Counted from the first letter of the stretch, positions 35,245-44,238 are shown. The stretch: DNA of 64,000 bases from Parabacteroides sp. AD58 (GCF_023744375.2 NZ_CP146284.1:1302001-1366000); one strand, 5' to 3'. Numbers and translations: made by a program. Notes: generated by a model not told the origin, from the sequence alone.

Positions 35245-36021
35245 TCAGAGTAATCCGAAATGACGCAAGGTATTCACGATACCATCCTCGTCAACACTTG
35301 TCGTTACAAAATCGGCGGCTTTCTTTACCTCATCCATCGCATTTCCCATTGCAACACCCACGCCGGCATGCTGCAACATGGCAATATCATTTCCGCCATC
35401 ACCGAATGCCATGGTCTCTTTTAAGGATATTCCATAATGTTCTATGATCCGATCGATACCAACCGCTTTGGTACACCCTTTTGCTACCACATCGGCGAAA
35501 TAAGGACTCCAACGGGCCGCCAGGCTATTCGGCATATAGGCCATGATCCGTTCCTCTTCTTCCGCTGTGAAAAAGGCAATCAGCTGGAATATTTCTTTAT
35601 CAGCAAGCGCTTCGATTGATCCAATTTCGGGAGCTTTCAGTCGGATCTGTTCATACAAAGCATCGACTGATTCGTTCCGGTAATTCAAGACAATCTTGTC
35701 TTCAGTTACACAGGCACAGGGAAAAGAATGTACTGTCCGCTGATATTCCAGCATAGAGTGAATATCTTCTTGCGGAATCGCATGCTTGTAAATAACATCT
35801 TCAGACCCGGCAATACAGTATCCGCCATTCAGTGTTATATACCCATCGACTTCCAGATCACCTAAATTATCAATGCATTGCAACTGCCGGCCGGTAGCTA
35901 TAAATACTTTTATTCCTTTTGCCCGCAAATTACGGAGTGCTTCCATTGTCGAAGCCGCTATTGTATGCGTCTTAAAGCTCACCAATGTTCCATCAATATC
36001 AAAAAACAAAGCTTTGATCAT
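35245..36021 (-). CDS. Cof-type HAD-IIB family phosphatase
   Basis: Cytoplasmic sugar-phosphate or flavin-type phosphatase of 258 residues. The HAD motifs are complete: I FFDIDGTLVSF (nucleophile Asp), II FIATGRQ, III Lys in the segment KGCTKAVGIDRI, and IV FGDGGNDIAMLQHAGVGVAMGNA. The C2-type cap lies between motifs II and III, which defines subfamily IIB. The substrate cannot be predicted. Divergent from the ECF sigma gene. Confidence 0.93.
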   Translation of the reverse strand: MIKALFFDIDGTLVSFKTHTIAASTMEALRNLRAKGIKVFIATGRQLQCIDNLGDLEVDGYITLNGGYCIAGSEDVIYKHAIPQEDIHSMLEYQRTVHSFPCACVTEDKIVLNYRNESVDALYEQIRLKAPEIGSIEALADKEIFQLIAFFTAEEEERIMAYMPNSLAARWSPYFADVVAKGCTKAVGIDRIIEHYGISLKETMAFGDGGNDIAMLQHAGVGVAMGNAMDEVKKAADFVTTSVDEDGIVNTLRHFGLL

Positions 36022-36054
36022 ATAATCTCTTTCCTTAATATATTATAACCGGCA

Positions 36055-36062
36055 CAAAATTA
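36055..36062 (-). promoter_or_regulatory. Probable -7 box of the HAD phosphatase gene
   Basis: TAATTTTG on the minus strand, 34 bp upstream of the start codon. No good -33 partner is visible. Confidence 0.4.
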
Positions 36063-36103
36063 CGGCAAATTCTTCTTTCCCCTTATTTTATTCCATTTTT
36101 TTG

Positions 36104-36111
36104 TAGTTTTG
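36104..36111 (+). promoter_or_regulatory. Probable -7 box of the ECF sigma gene
   Basis: TAGTTTTG fits TAnnTTTG, 53 bp before the sigma-factor start; no matching -33 box is obvious. Confidence 0.4.
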
Positions 36112-36164
36112 AACAGCCCGATGCGTCTAATAGAATAAATAAAACTTCTAAACACGAAAAAGCA

Positions 36165-36647
36165 ATGGATAAATTAGAAATTGAATTTGCGCAAATAATA
36201 AAAGAGCAGAAAGACACCATTTACACCGTGTGCTATATGTTCTCTAAAGATGCGGAGGAAGTCAACGACTTATTTCAGGAAATTTTGGTCAATTTATGGA
36301 AAGGATTTCCTTCTTTCCGCGGACAAAGCCAAATCAAAACATGGGTGTGGAAAGTAAGCCTCAATACGTGTATTTCATTCGACCGGAAAAAACGCAGTCG
36401 CACTCACACCATTCCCCTGAACATAAATATCAATCTCTATACAGACAACGACAAAGACTCCTTACAAATCAAACAGCTGTATGAACGGGTCAACAGACTC
36501 GGCTTATTCGACAGGGCCATCGTCTTGCTATGGCTCGAGAATCTGAGTTATGAGGAAATTGGTGCCATTGTCGGCATATCTGCCAAAAACGTATCCGTAC
36601 GGCTTTATCGTATTAAAGAAGAACTCAAAAAGATGTCTAATCAGTAA
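36165..36647 (+). CDS. ECF-type RNA polymerase sigma factor
   Basis: 160-residue sigma-70 family factor. Region 2 covers about residues 12-75 (YMFSKDAEEVNDLFQEILVNLWKGFPSFRG, then KTWVWKVSLNTCISFDRKKRS, which melts and recognises the -10). Region 4 is about residues 105-155, with the helix-turn-helix LSYEEIGAIVGISAKNVSVRLYRIKEEL. It is followed 13 bp later by a membrane protein gene, which is the position of an anti-sigma factor in many ECF pairs. Target genes are unknown. Confidence 0.93.
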   Translation: MDKLEIEFAQIIKEQKDTIYTVCYMFSKDAEEVNDLFQEILVNLWKGFPSFRGQSQIKTWVWKVSLNTCISFDRKKRSRTHTIPLNININLYTDNDKDSLQIKQLYERVNRLGLFDRAIVLLWLENLSYEEIGAIVGISAKNVSVRLYRIKEELKKMSNQ

Positions 36648-36660
36648 AACAACATTTATC

Positions 36661-37275
36661 ATGGAAAAATATATTACCTCCCCTGAACTGGAAGAAATGA
36701 AACAACAAATCTGTTTATTAAAAGGGAAATTAGAAAAACAGACGATCATTAATGATCACATCATCCGACAAGCCATGCAGCAGAAAGTATCCAGAATGCA
36801 CAAAGACGCAATCATCATGATCGTCGTAGCCATTATCGGAATTCCCTATTGCTTCTTTTTCTTTACGCTGGCAGGTTTTTCTTACTGGCTGGCAGCAGCC
36901 ACAGCCTTGTTTCTGCTGGCTTGCATGATAAAATTGAACCGTAACAAAAAGAAATTATCCCATATCCGATCACTATTAGGTGAAAACCTGGTTGAATGTG
37001 GAAAAAATGTCTTGCTTCTGAAAAAAGAAACACTCCAGTCTTTTAAAATAATGATGCCTATTTTAGCGGTCTGGGTTATCTGGTTCTTTGCCGAAATATT
37101 CTTCGTTCTTCCTCAAGATGACAATGACTTTATCATCAGCATTACATGTGGATCCCTTGTAGGGCTTCTGATCGGTTTAGGTCTCGGTATTTCCAAACAC
37201 AGGAAAAACCTGAAAACCATAAACGACATTTTACTACAAATCAAAGACTTAGAAGATATTAAAAACTTGTCATAA
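36661..37275 (+). CDS. Four-TM membrane protein paired with the ECF sigma factor
   Basis: 204 residues, not recognised as a named family. The N-terminal 50 residues are a charged helical cytoplasmic segment (ELEEMKQQICLLKGKLEKQT). Two hydrophobic pairs follow, at about residues 60-100 and 130-185 (IIMIVVAIIGIPYCFFFFTLAG; MPILAVWVIWFFAEIFF). A charged C-terminal helix ends the chain. From position, only 13 bp after the sigma gene, it could be the membrane anti-sigma factor, but no zinc-binding anti-sigma motif is present. The start at 36661 avoids overlap with the sigma gene. Confidence 0.75.
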   Translation: MEKYITSPELEEMKQQICLLKGKLEKQTIINDHIIRQAMQQKVSRMHKDAIIMIVVAIIGIPYCFFFFTLAGFSYWLAAATALFLLACMIKLNRNKKKLSHIRSLLGENLVECGKNVLLLKKETLQSFKIMMPILAVWVIWFFAEIFFVLPQDDNDFIISITCGSLVGLLIGLGLGISKHRKNLKTINDILLQIKDLEDIKNLS

Positions 37276-37287
37276 GCAACCTGTCAA

Positions 37288-37345
37288 AATACGCCGGCTT
37301 TGAAGTAAAAGCCGGCGTATTTTGATGAAAAGCCGGCGTGTTTTG
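37288..37345 (+). terminator. Terminator with a duplicated 3' arm
   Basis: ACGCCGGCTTT (37291-37301) can pair with AAAGCCGGCGT at 37308-37318 or with a second copy at 37329-37339, each followed by ATTTTGA or GTTTTGA. A direct duplication of the second arm has produced two alternative hairpins. Confidence 0.7.
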
Positions 37346-37487
37346 AATCATTCATAGGCATGAATAATTTCACCCATGACTAAAACCTTTTTTATGCCAT
37401 ACAGCTTCCTGGCCTGCTTCTGATAAGCATTTCGATAATATAAAGAGAAAAGAGACACATTTACATCATGCTTCCTTACTATTCGGC

Positions 37488-37519
37488 TTTGCCTATTTGA
37501 AATAAAATAGCTACCTTTG
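37488..37519 (+). promoter_or_regulatory. Promoter of ileS
   Basis: TTTG (37488-37491) and TACCTTTG (37512-37519) with exactly 20 bp between them, 38 bp before the ileS start. Confidence 0.75.
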
Positions 37520-37557
37520 CACGTAATTTTTTGTAGCAAAACAAATAACATCACGAT

Positions 37558-40500
37558 ATGAGTAAGAAATTTGCCGAATATTCAAAATTCGACTTGTCGA
37601 ATGTGAATAAGGAAATACTGAAAAAATGGCAAGACGGCGATGTCTTCCATAAGAGTCTTGAAATCCGAGAAGGTCATCCTTCTTTCGTATTCTACGAAGG
37701 ACCGCCTTCTGCTAACGGCATGCCGGGTATTCACCATGTCATTGCCCGTTCGATTAAAGATATTTTCTGCCGTTACAAGACCATGAAAGGTTACAAAGTA
37801 AACCGCAAAGCAGGCTGGGATACTCACGGACTGCCGGTGGAATTGGGCGTAGAAAAATCATTAGGTATTACCAAAGAGGATATTGGCAAAAAGATTTCGG
37901 TAGCCGATTATAATGCTGCTTGTCGTAAAGATGTCATGAAGTTCACCAAAGAATGGACTGACCTGACTCAGAAAATGGGATATTGGGTAGATCTGGAAAA
38001 CCCGTATATCACTTACGATAACCGGTATATTGAAACCTTATGGTGGTTGTTGAAGCAACTATACAACAAAGGCCTTTTATACAAAGGTTATACCATCCAA
38101 CCGTACTCTCCAGCTGCAGGAACAGGATTAAGTTCTCACGAACTGAATCAACCTGGATGTTATCGGGATGTAAAGGATACAACAGTTGTTGGCCAATTCA
38201 AGATGAAAAATCCGAAGCCAGAAATGGCCCAGTGGGGAACTCCCTATTTCATCGCCTGGACTACTACGCCTTGGACTTTGCCATCCAACACCGCACTTTG
38301 TGTAGGCCCAAAGATTGATTACGTAGCCGTACAAACTTACAATGGATATACGGGAGAAAAAATAACTGTGGTTTTGGCAAAACCCCTCCTTTATGCTCAC
38401 TTCAATAAGAAAGCCGAAGGAATCGCTCTTGAAGACTACAAATCGGGTGATAAACTGATTCCGTTCAAGGTTGTCGGCGAATACAAAGGAACGGATCTGG
38501 TCGGCATGGAATACGAACAGCTGATTCCATGGGTAAAACCGGTAGAAGCAACCGAGGATGGCTGGAAAGAAGCTTCAGCCAAAGCATTCCGTGTAATTCC
38601 TGGAGATTACGTAACAACAGAAGATGGTACAGGTATCGTACATATCGCTCCGACATTTGGTGCAGATGATGCCAACGTAGCTAAAGCTGCAGGAATTCCG
38701 TCTTTGTTCATGATCAACAAGAAGGGCGAAACTCGTCCAATGGTTGATTTGACAGGAAAGTTCTATTTGCTGAATGAACTGGACGAAAAATTCGTTGCTG
38801 AATGCGTAGATGTTGAAAAATATAAAGAATACGAAGGCCGCTGGGTAAAGAACGCTTATGATCCGCAGTTTACAGTAGATGGCAAATATGATGAAAAGGC
38901 AGCACAGGCTGCAGAATCATTAGACATCTACATTTGCATGAAGATGAAGCAAAATAACCAGGCTTTCAAGATTGAAAAGCATGTACACAACTATCCGCAT
39001 TGCTGGCGTACAGACAAACCGGTGCTGTATTATCCGCTGGATAGCTGGTTTATCCGCTCAACAGCCTGCAAGGACCGGATGATAGAACTCAACAAGACAA
39101 TCAACTGGAAACCGGAATCTACCGGAACAGGCCGCTTCGGTAAATGGCTGGAGAACCTGAACGACTGGAACTTGAGCCGTTCTCGTTATTGGGGCACTCC
39201 ACTTCCCATCTGGCGCAGTGAGGAAGGCGAAGAAATATGTATTGGTTCAGTGGAAGAACTGTACAACGAAATCGAGAAATCTATCGCCGCAGGCTTCATG
39301 ACTGAAAACCCATATAAGAAATTAGGTTTTGAGCCGGGTGTTTACACGAAAGAAAATTACGAAAAGATAGACCTGCACCGTCCGTATGTAGACGACATCA
39401 CGTTGGTATCACCGTCAGGCAAACCGATGAAACGAGAGAGCGATCTAATCGATGTATGGTTTGATTCGGGAGCTATGCCTTATGCTCAGTTGCATTATCC
39501 GTTCGAAAATAAAGAACTGGTAGACAACCGCACTTACTACCCGGCCGATTTCATTGCCGAAGGTGTAGACCAGACTCGTGGCTGGTTCTTTACGCTGCAT
39601 GCTATCGCTACAATGATCTTTGACAGCGTAGCCTACAAAGCGGTAGTATCTAACGGACTGGTACTCGACAAGAACGGAAACAAGATGTCAAAACGTCTGG
39701 GCAATGCAGTCGATCCGTTTGCTACTATCGAAAAATACGGATCCGATCCGTTACGTTGGTACATGATTACCAATGCTTCTCCATGGGATAACTTAAAGTT
39801 CGACATTGAAGGCGTAGAAGAAGTCCGTCGCAAGTTCTTCGGTACATTATATAATACGTATTCATTCTTCGCTCTGTATGCGAATGTGGATGGATTTAAT
39901 TACTCACAGCCGGATATCGAATGGAACAAGCGTCCAGAAATTGACCGTTGGATTCTGTCATTACTTAATTCACTGATTAAGGATGTAGACAACTACTTAG
40001 ACAACTATGAACCAACCCGTGCTGGACGTGCCATCTCTGATTTTGTCAACGACCATTTAAGCAATTGGTATGTTCGCCTGAACCGTAAACGCTTCTGGCA
40101 AGGAGGACTGACAGATGATAAACTGTCAGCTTACCAGACATTGTATACCTGCTTGGAAACTGTGGCTAAGCTGATGGCTCCAATCGCACCGTTCTATGCA
40201 GATCAGTTGTTCTGTGATTTAATTGCAGCTACAGGACGTGAAAATGTTTATTCTGTACATTTGTCAGACTTCCCGGTATGCCACGAAGAACAAATTGACA
40301 AGAATCTGGAAGAACGTATGCAAATGGCCCAAACCATATCTTCCATGGTATTGGCATTACGCCGTAAAGTCAACATCAAGGTACGTCAGCCGTTGCATGT
40401 CTTGATGGTACCGGTATTGGATGAACATCAGAAAGAAAGTATTGAAGCCGTAAAATCACTTATCCTAAGCGAAGTGAACGTAAAGGACATGAAGTTTGTA

Positions 40501-41046
40501 GATAATACAGCAGGTATCCTGGTAAAACGTATCAAACCGGACTTTAAGAAACTTGGCCCGCGTTACGGCAAGATCATGAAAGCCCTGGCTGCTGCTATCC
40601 AGCAGATGAGTCAAGAGGATATCAATGCCTTCGAAAAAGCAGGTACGTTCACCTTACAGGTAGATGGCCAAGATGCCGTATTGGAAAGAACAGACGTTGA
40701 AATCATTTCCGAGGATATTCCTGGCTGGCTGGTTGCTAACGAAGGCCGTCTGACAGTAGCACTTGATATTTCGGTAACAGATGAACTGAAGAAAGAAGGC
40801 CTTGCCCGTGAATTAGTAAACCGTATTCAGAACTTACGTAAGAGCAGCGGTTTCGACATAACAGACAAAGTAAACATTACGATTGCGTCTTCACCAGAAA
40901 TGGATGGAGCTGTTACGGCTTACAAAGATTATATCACTTCACAAGTCCTTGCCAATAGTCTTACTATAACAACAGAACCGATTGCAGATGCTACTGTTCT
41001 CGATTTTGAAGACTTCACATTACCTGTAAAAGTTGAAAAGATATAG
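37558..41046 (+). CDS. ileS: Isoleucyl-tRNA synthetase (eukaryote-like type)
   Basis: Charges tRNA-Ile; class I synthetase of 1,162 residues, longer than the 900-940 of the E. coli type. The HIGH-type motif appears as PPSANGMPGIHHV and the second motif as GNKMSKRLGNAVDP (KMSKR rather than KMSKS). The editing domain (YFIAWTTTPWTLPSNTALCVGP and GTGIVHIAPTFGADD) is present. The C-terminal anticodon and extension domains are of the eukaryote-like (IleS2-like) class and lack the Cys zinc finger of the bacterial type. That class is known for low sensitivity to mupirocin, so natural tolerance is possible. It leads a cluster with the dksA-like gene and lspA. Confidence 0.97.
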   Translation: MSKKFAEYSKFDLSNVNKEILKKWQDGDVFHKSLEIREGHPSFVFYEGPPSANGMPGIHHVIARSIKDIFCRYKTMKGYKVNRKAGWDTHGLPVELGVEKSLGITKEDIGKKISVADYNAACRKDVMKFTKEWTDLTQKMGYWVDLENPYITYDNRYIETLWWLLKQLYNKGLLYKGYTIQPYSPAAGTGLSSHELNQPGCYRDVKDTTVVGQFKMKNPKPEMAQWGTPYFIAWTTTPWTLPSNTALCVGPKIDYVAVQTYNGYTGEKITVVLAKPLLYAHFNKKAEGIALEDYKSGDKLIPFKVVGEYKGTDLVGMEYEQLIPWVKPVEATEDGWKEASAKAFRVIPGDYVTTEDGTGIVHIAPTFGADDANVAKAAGIPSLFMINKKGETRPMVDLTGKFYLLNELDEKFVAECVDVEKYKEYEGRWVKNAYDPQFTVDGKYDEKAAQAAESLDIYICMKMKQNNQAFKIEKHVHNYPHCWRTDKPVLYYPLDSWFIRSTACKDRMIELNKTINWKPESTGTGRFGKWLENLNDWNLSRSRYWGTPLPIWRSEEGEEICIGSVEELYNEIEKSIAAGFMTENPYKKLGFEPGVYTKENYEKIDLHRPYVDDITLVSPSGKPMKRESDLIDVWFDSGAMPYAQLHYPFENKELVDNRTYYPADFIAEGVDQTRGWFFTLHAIATMIFDSVAYKAVVSNGLVLDKNGNKMSKRLGNAVDPFATIEKYGSDPLRWYMITNASPWDNLKFDIEGVEEVRRKFFGTLYNTYSFFALYANVDGFNYSQPDIEWNKRPEIDRWILSLLNSLIKDVDNYLDNYEPTRAGRAISDFVNDHLSNWYVRLNRKRFWQGGLTDDKLSAYQTLYTCLETVAKLMAPIAPFYADQLFCDLIAATGRENVYSVHLSDFPVCHEEQIDKNLEERMQMAQTISSMVLALRRKVNIKVRQPLHVLMVPVLDEHQKESIEAVKSLILSEVNVKDMKFVDNTAGILVKRIKPDFKKLGPRYGKIMKALAAAIQQMSQEDINAFEKAGTFTLQVDGQDAVLERTDVEIISEDIPGWLVANEGRLTVALDISVTDELKKEGLARELVNRIQNLRKSSGFDITDKVNITIASSPEMDGAVTAYKDYITSQVLANSLTITTEPIADATVLDFEDFTLPVKVEKI

Positions 41047-41117
41047 TCTGACAAATAAGGTAAACTACAGATGAAAATATCAGACCGACTCATTAAATTA
41101 CGGTAAAACATCTATCT

Positions 41118-41162
41118 GAGGGCGAGGAAAGGAATGAAATCCCCGCCCTCACTCATTTTTCT
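41118..41162 (+). terminator. Terminator behind ileS
   Basis: GAGGGCGAGG (41118-41127) pairs with CCCCGCCCTC (41141-41150) with one mismatch, followed by ACTCATTTTTCT. Confidence 0.75.
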
Positions 41163-41194
41163 TTACAAAAATGTGCATGATATAATAATTATAT

Positions 41195-41202
41195 TATCTT
41201 TG
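41195..41202 (+). promoter_or_regulatory. -7 box of the dksA-like/lspA operon
   Basis: TATCTTTG fits TAnnTTTG, 83 bp upstream of the dksA-like start. Confidence 0.5.
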
Positions 41203-41284
41203 CCGACAAATCGGTTAAGAATGACTCATTCGAGACCATTCTATCATAAAAAATCAAGATGTTAAACTTAAAATTAAATTTGCC

Positions 41285-41665
41285 ATGGCAGAAAAGACAA
41301 GATACTCAGATGCGGAACTCGAAGAATTTCGAGCTATCATATTAGAAAAGCTGGAAATAGCAAAACGAGATTATGAAATGTTGAGATCGGGTGTTACTAA
41401 TTCTGACGGGAATGATGTAGCTGATACATCACCTACATTCAAAGTCCTGGAAGAAGGTGCAACCACTCTTTCCAAGGAAGAAGCAGGTCGACTGGCACAA
41501 CGGCAAATGAAATTCATTCAGAATTTACAGGCGGCGTTGGTACGTATCGAAAACAAGACGTATGGTATTTGCCGTGAGACAGGAAAACTGATTCCGAAAG
41601 AAAGACTGCGGGCCGTACCTCACGCAACATTAAGTATTGAAGCAAAACAAGGAGGCGCTAAATAA
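41285..41665 (+). CDS. DksA/TraR-family RNA-polymerase-binding protein without zinc ligands
   Basis: 126-residue DksA/TraR-type regulator expected to bind the RNA polymerase secondary channel. A coiled-coil body (about residues 10-90) precedes the C-terminal finger region YGICRETGKLIPKERLRAVPHAT. Only one Cys of the usual four remains, so zinc is not bound. This pattern (C.ETGKLI, RL.AVPHAT) is usual in Bacteroidetes homologues. The start at 41285 is in a CCATGG context. The lspA start codon immediately follows the stop, so the two are coupled. Confidence 0.9.
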   Translation: MAEKTRYSDAELEEFRAIILEKLEIAKRDYEMLRSGVTNSDGNDVADTSPTFKVLEEGATTLSKEEAGRLAQRQMKFIQNLQAALVRIENKTYGICRETGKLIPKERLRAVPHATLSIEAKQGGAK

Positions 41666-42286
41666 ATGAAATATTCAAAAGGAAAAGGAGCAGTATGCAT
41701 CGTAATACTGCTCCTTCTTTTAGACCAAATCTTGAAAATTTGGATTAAGACACATCTGGAACTACATGAAAGCATCGAGATTACCCCTTGGTTTTATCTC
41801 TGCTTCACAGAAAATCCAGGTATGGCTTTTGGTATTGAAGTCATCGGTAAACTGTTCTTATCCATCTTCCGTATTGTTGCCGTTGGATTTATCGGATATT
41901 ATCTATATTCCCTCGTAAAAAAGAATTACCCATTTGGATTCATTGCCTGTATCTCATTGATTCTGGCGGGAGCTATCGGTAACATAATAGATTCCATTTT
42001 CTACGGAGTCATTTTCGACCATAGTTATGGGCAAGTAGCAACACTTTTCCCGGAAGGAGGCGGATATGCAGGCTGGTTGCATGGAAAAGTTGTAGACATG
42101 TTCTATTTCCCATTGATCGAAACGACATGGCCTGATTGGTTACCCATTTGGGGTGGACAAGAGTTTGTCTTTTTCCGTCCGATATTCAACCTGGCTGATT
42201 CAGCCATTTGTGTCGGAGTTTTTCTCCTTTTAATATTCTATAGAAATACTTTGTCTAAAAGTTTAGGCAACGAAGAAAGAAAATAA
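41666..42286 (+). CDS. lspA: Lipoprotein signal peptidase (signal peptidase II)
   Basis: Inner-membrane aspartyl protease of 206 residues that removes signal peptides of lipidated prolipoproteins. Four membrane segments are visible. The two catalytic Asp residues are in GAIGNIIDSIFYG and FNLADSAICVG, and FTENPGMAFGI is the conserved substrate-binding segment. The loop between segments 3 and 4 is longer than in E. coli, as usual for Bacteroidetes. It starts directly after the dksA-like stop and is followed 1 bp later by a DUF4296 gene. The many lipoproteins encoded in this window are its substrates. Confidence 0.97.
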   Translation: MKYSKGKGAVCIVILLLLLDQILKIWIKTHLELHESIEITPWFYLCFTENPGMAFGIEVIGKLFLSIFRIVAVGFIGYYLYSLVKKNYPFGFIACISLILAGAIGNIIDSIFYGVIFDHSYGQVATLFPEGGGYAGWLHGKVVDMFYFPLIETTWPDWLPIWGGQEFVFFRPIFNLADSAICVGVFLLLIFYRNTLSKSLGNEERK

Positions 42287-42287
42287 T

Positions 42288-43076
42288 ATGTATAAGCACT
42301 GGTTCATATATGGATTGACATCTTTATGCGCATTATCTGCCTGTAGCCCGGTTCCCGACAATATTCTTTCTCAAAATGAGATGCGGGCTGTTTTAGCGGA
42401 TATGCAAATAGCCGAAGCTATCATCAACGGAGATCAGGAAACATATAAAGATGATGCAAAAAAGTTAGCTCTATATGAATCTGTCTTTAATAAATATCAT
42501 ATTACTCAAGCAGAATACGACAGTTCGCTGACTTGGTATGCACAAAACCTGGATATCTATATGAGGGTTTACAATCTGGTCAGCGAAGATATTGATGATC
42601 GGATTCATAACCTGGGAGATGTTGAACGGATAGAAGTGGATACCCAAAAGAATGATTCAGTTGACATCTGGTCAAGAAGAACGTATCTGACCTTCTCTCC
42701 TAAATCACCTTTTAATGGGACAACATTCAATATTGAACCAAAAGAATCCTATCCTCCTGGAAGTACCTTCACTCTGGGAATGAATGTTTGGGGTATATCA
42801 CAGAAGGATAAGAATAAGCCTCAAATTCGTATTTGCCTAGATCAGGGAGATACGACACTGGTGATTAATGATCAGATTATGCGGGATGGATATCACCAGA
42901 CAAAGCTTAAAAGTGTAGCAACAAAACGTATAAAGCGTGTATATGGATTCATCTATCTGAACAATCACGATATGGATTATTATAAAATCTATACAGACAG
43001 CATTTCTCTTATGCGCTACAACTACAAGTCTATAGGATTTGAAAGTGCCAAGGATATCAAACCAAAAGAAAATTAA
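42288..43076 (+). CDS. DUF4296 lipoprotein
   Basis: 262-residue predicted lipoprotein (signal ends in ALSACS, Cys about residue 19). The DUF4296 domain covers about residues 25-115 (LSQNEMRAVLADMQIAEAII, then YESVFNKYHITQAEYDSSLTWYAQNLDIY). A beta-rich C-terminal half is not recognised. Function unknown. It directly follows lspA, a linkage repeated in many Bacteroidales, and ends 17 bp before the next small gene. Confidence 0.88.
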   Translation: MYKHWFIYGLTSLCALSACSPVPDNILSQNEMRAVLADMQIAEAIINGDQETYKDDAKKLALYESVFNKYHITQAEYDSSLTWYAQNLDIYMRVYNLVSEDIDDRIHNLGDVERIEVDTQKNDSVDIWSRRTYLTFSPKSPFNGTTFNIEPKESYPPGSTFTLGMNVWGISQKDKNKPQIRICLDQGDTTLVINDQIMRDGYHQTKLKSVATKRIKRVYGFIYLNNHDMDYYKIYTDSISLMRYNYKSIGFESAKDIKPKEN

Positions 43077-43093
43077 TCTTTTTACAGCGAACT

Positions 43094-43465
43094 ATGTCAC
43101 GTTGGGCTGCTCATTTTGTGATCGTCGGAGAAACCATATATCGTATGCACTGCTTGGAAATGGCATCAAGCGGTGATCTGCAAAAGATATTTCCGTTAAC
43201 AGAAGAAATAGCTGGAACGTCTTTTCTTGATGGAGTATTATTGGCTGTAACAGCTTCCTCTGTACTAACAGAAAAAGAGATCTCCCAACTGTTATGGCGT
43301 AAAAAGATATCTGAATATCCTATGCTGTTATCCTATTTACAGCAACAATCATTTGTGGCCCCTGCACTTGGAGAAAAGATTCGACTATTTCACATCCAAC
43401 TTCATCCGCTCGCGGCGTCTGAACTCAGCACAAACAACAGCCGTAGCAATTGCCACATTGAGTGA
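43094..43465 (+). CDS. Small uncharacterised protein downstream of the lspA cluster
   Basis: 123 residues, not recognised. The first 100 residues look like a real cytoplasmic protein (WAAHFVIVGETIYRMHCLEM, then EEIAGTSFLDGVLLAVTASS). It is in line with the lspA-DUF4296 operon. Its last 27 codons overlap the end of the convergent methyltransferase gene by 81 bp, so the two transcripts would be complementary at their 3' ends. The overlapping tail (ELSTNNSRSNCHIE) is of low complexity and may have been gained by loss of an earlier stop. Confidence 0.65.
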   Translation: MSRWAAHFVIVGETIYRMHCLEMASSGDLQKIFPLTEEIAGTSFLDGVLLAVTASSVLTEKEISQLLWRKKISEYPMLLSYLQQQSFVAPALGEKIRLFHIQLHPLAASELSTNNSRSNCHIE

Positions 43466-44161
43466 TTCAGCTGTCTCTCTATACGACGGATAATTAGGAA
43501 TATAAAGTCTTTCACTTACAAGTTCTCCGATTTCTGGCCGGATACCGTTTCCTTCGTTCCCCATCAGAACAATCCCCTGAGACGTAAGTGTACGTTCATA
43601 CATATTTTCTCCATCCAAGAAAGTTCCATAAACAGGAACTGCTTGTTCCTTGCAATTAGTTAAATAAGCCGTCAGATCTGTATAATAGACTTTTACATGA
43701 GCCAAAGCCCCCATTGTCGCCTGAACAACTTTAGGATTAAATACGTCAACTGTATCTTTACTACAGACAATATGCTCAATTCCGAACCAGTCGGCCAATC
43801 TAACAATCGTACCTAAATTCCCCGGATCCTGAATACCGTCTAAAGCCAAAACAAGCTCTTTAAGCGGAGACACTTCTTCAATATGCCAATCAGGCATATT
43901 GAAAACAGCTAAAACATCTTGTGGATTCTTCAGGAAACTGGCTTTAGCCACATCATCCTCATCTGCAACAATTAGTTCTTCAGCAGAAATATCTCCTTGC
44001 GTCGCCATCCAACAAGGCTTGGCCAATAGCAACTTACAGGAGAAATAAGGAAGCATATCTGCCACCAGCTTATTTCCTTCTGCAACAAAAACACCTTCTG
44101 AAATCCGATTTTTCTTTAATTCCAGAGAATGAATATATTTTATTTTGTTTTTACTTAGCAT
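43385..44161 (-). CDS. TrmH/SpoU-family RNA methyltransferase
   Basis: SAM-dependent 2'-O-ribose methyltransferase of 258 residues acting on tRNA or rRNA. An N-terminal substrate-binding domain (about residues 1-95) is followed by the SPOUT knot with its three motifs: LDGIQDPGNLGTIVRLADWFG, VLMGNEGNGI and IPNYPSYRETAESLNVAIATAV. The precise target base is unknown; the RlmB/TsnR type is likely. It is divergent from tamL, and a TATTTTTG box on the minus strand at 44181-44188 is its probable -7 element. Confidence 0.93.
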   Translation of the reverse strand: MLSKNKIKYIHSLELKKNRISEGVFVAEGNKLVADMLPYFSCKLLLAKPCWMATQGDISAEELIVADEDDVAKASFLKNPQDVLAVFNMPDWHIEEVSPLKELVLALDGIQDPGNLGTIVRLADWFGIEHIVCSKDTVDVFNPKVVQATMGALAHVKVYYTDLTAYLTNCKEQAVPVYGTFLDGENMYERTLTSQGIVLMGNEGNGIRPEIGELVSERLYIPNYPSYRETAESLNVAIATAVVCAEFRRRERMKLDVK

Positions 44162-44180
44162 ATTCTATATTTTAGATTCG

Positions 44181-44219
44181 CAAAAATAGAGAAATATTCT
44201 GCAAATTCAACTATTTTTG
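44181..44219. promoter_or_regulatory. Back-to-back -7 boxes of the trmH-type gene and tamL
   Basis: CAAAAATA at 44181-44188 is TATTTTTG on the minus strand, and TATTTTTG stands at 44212-44219 on the plus strand, each about 20 bp from its start codon. The two promoters overlap face to face in a 77-bp gap. Confidence 0.5.
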
Positions 44220-44238
44220 TAGTTCAAAACAAATTTGA

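Noticed and set aside
37348..37554. 68-residue minus-strand frame
   Set aside because: It covers the ileS promoter, which is strong, and shows no protein family features.
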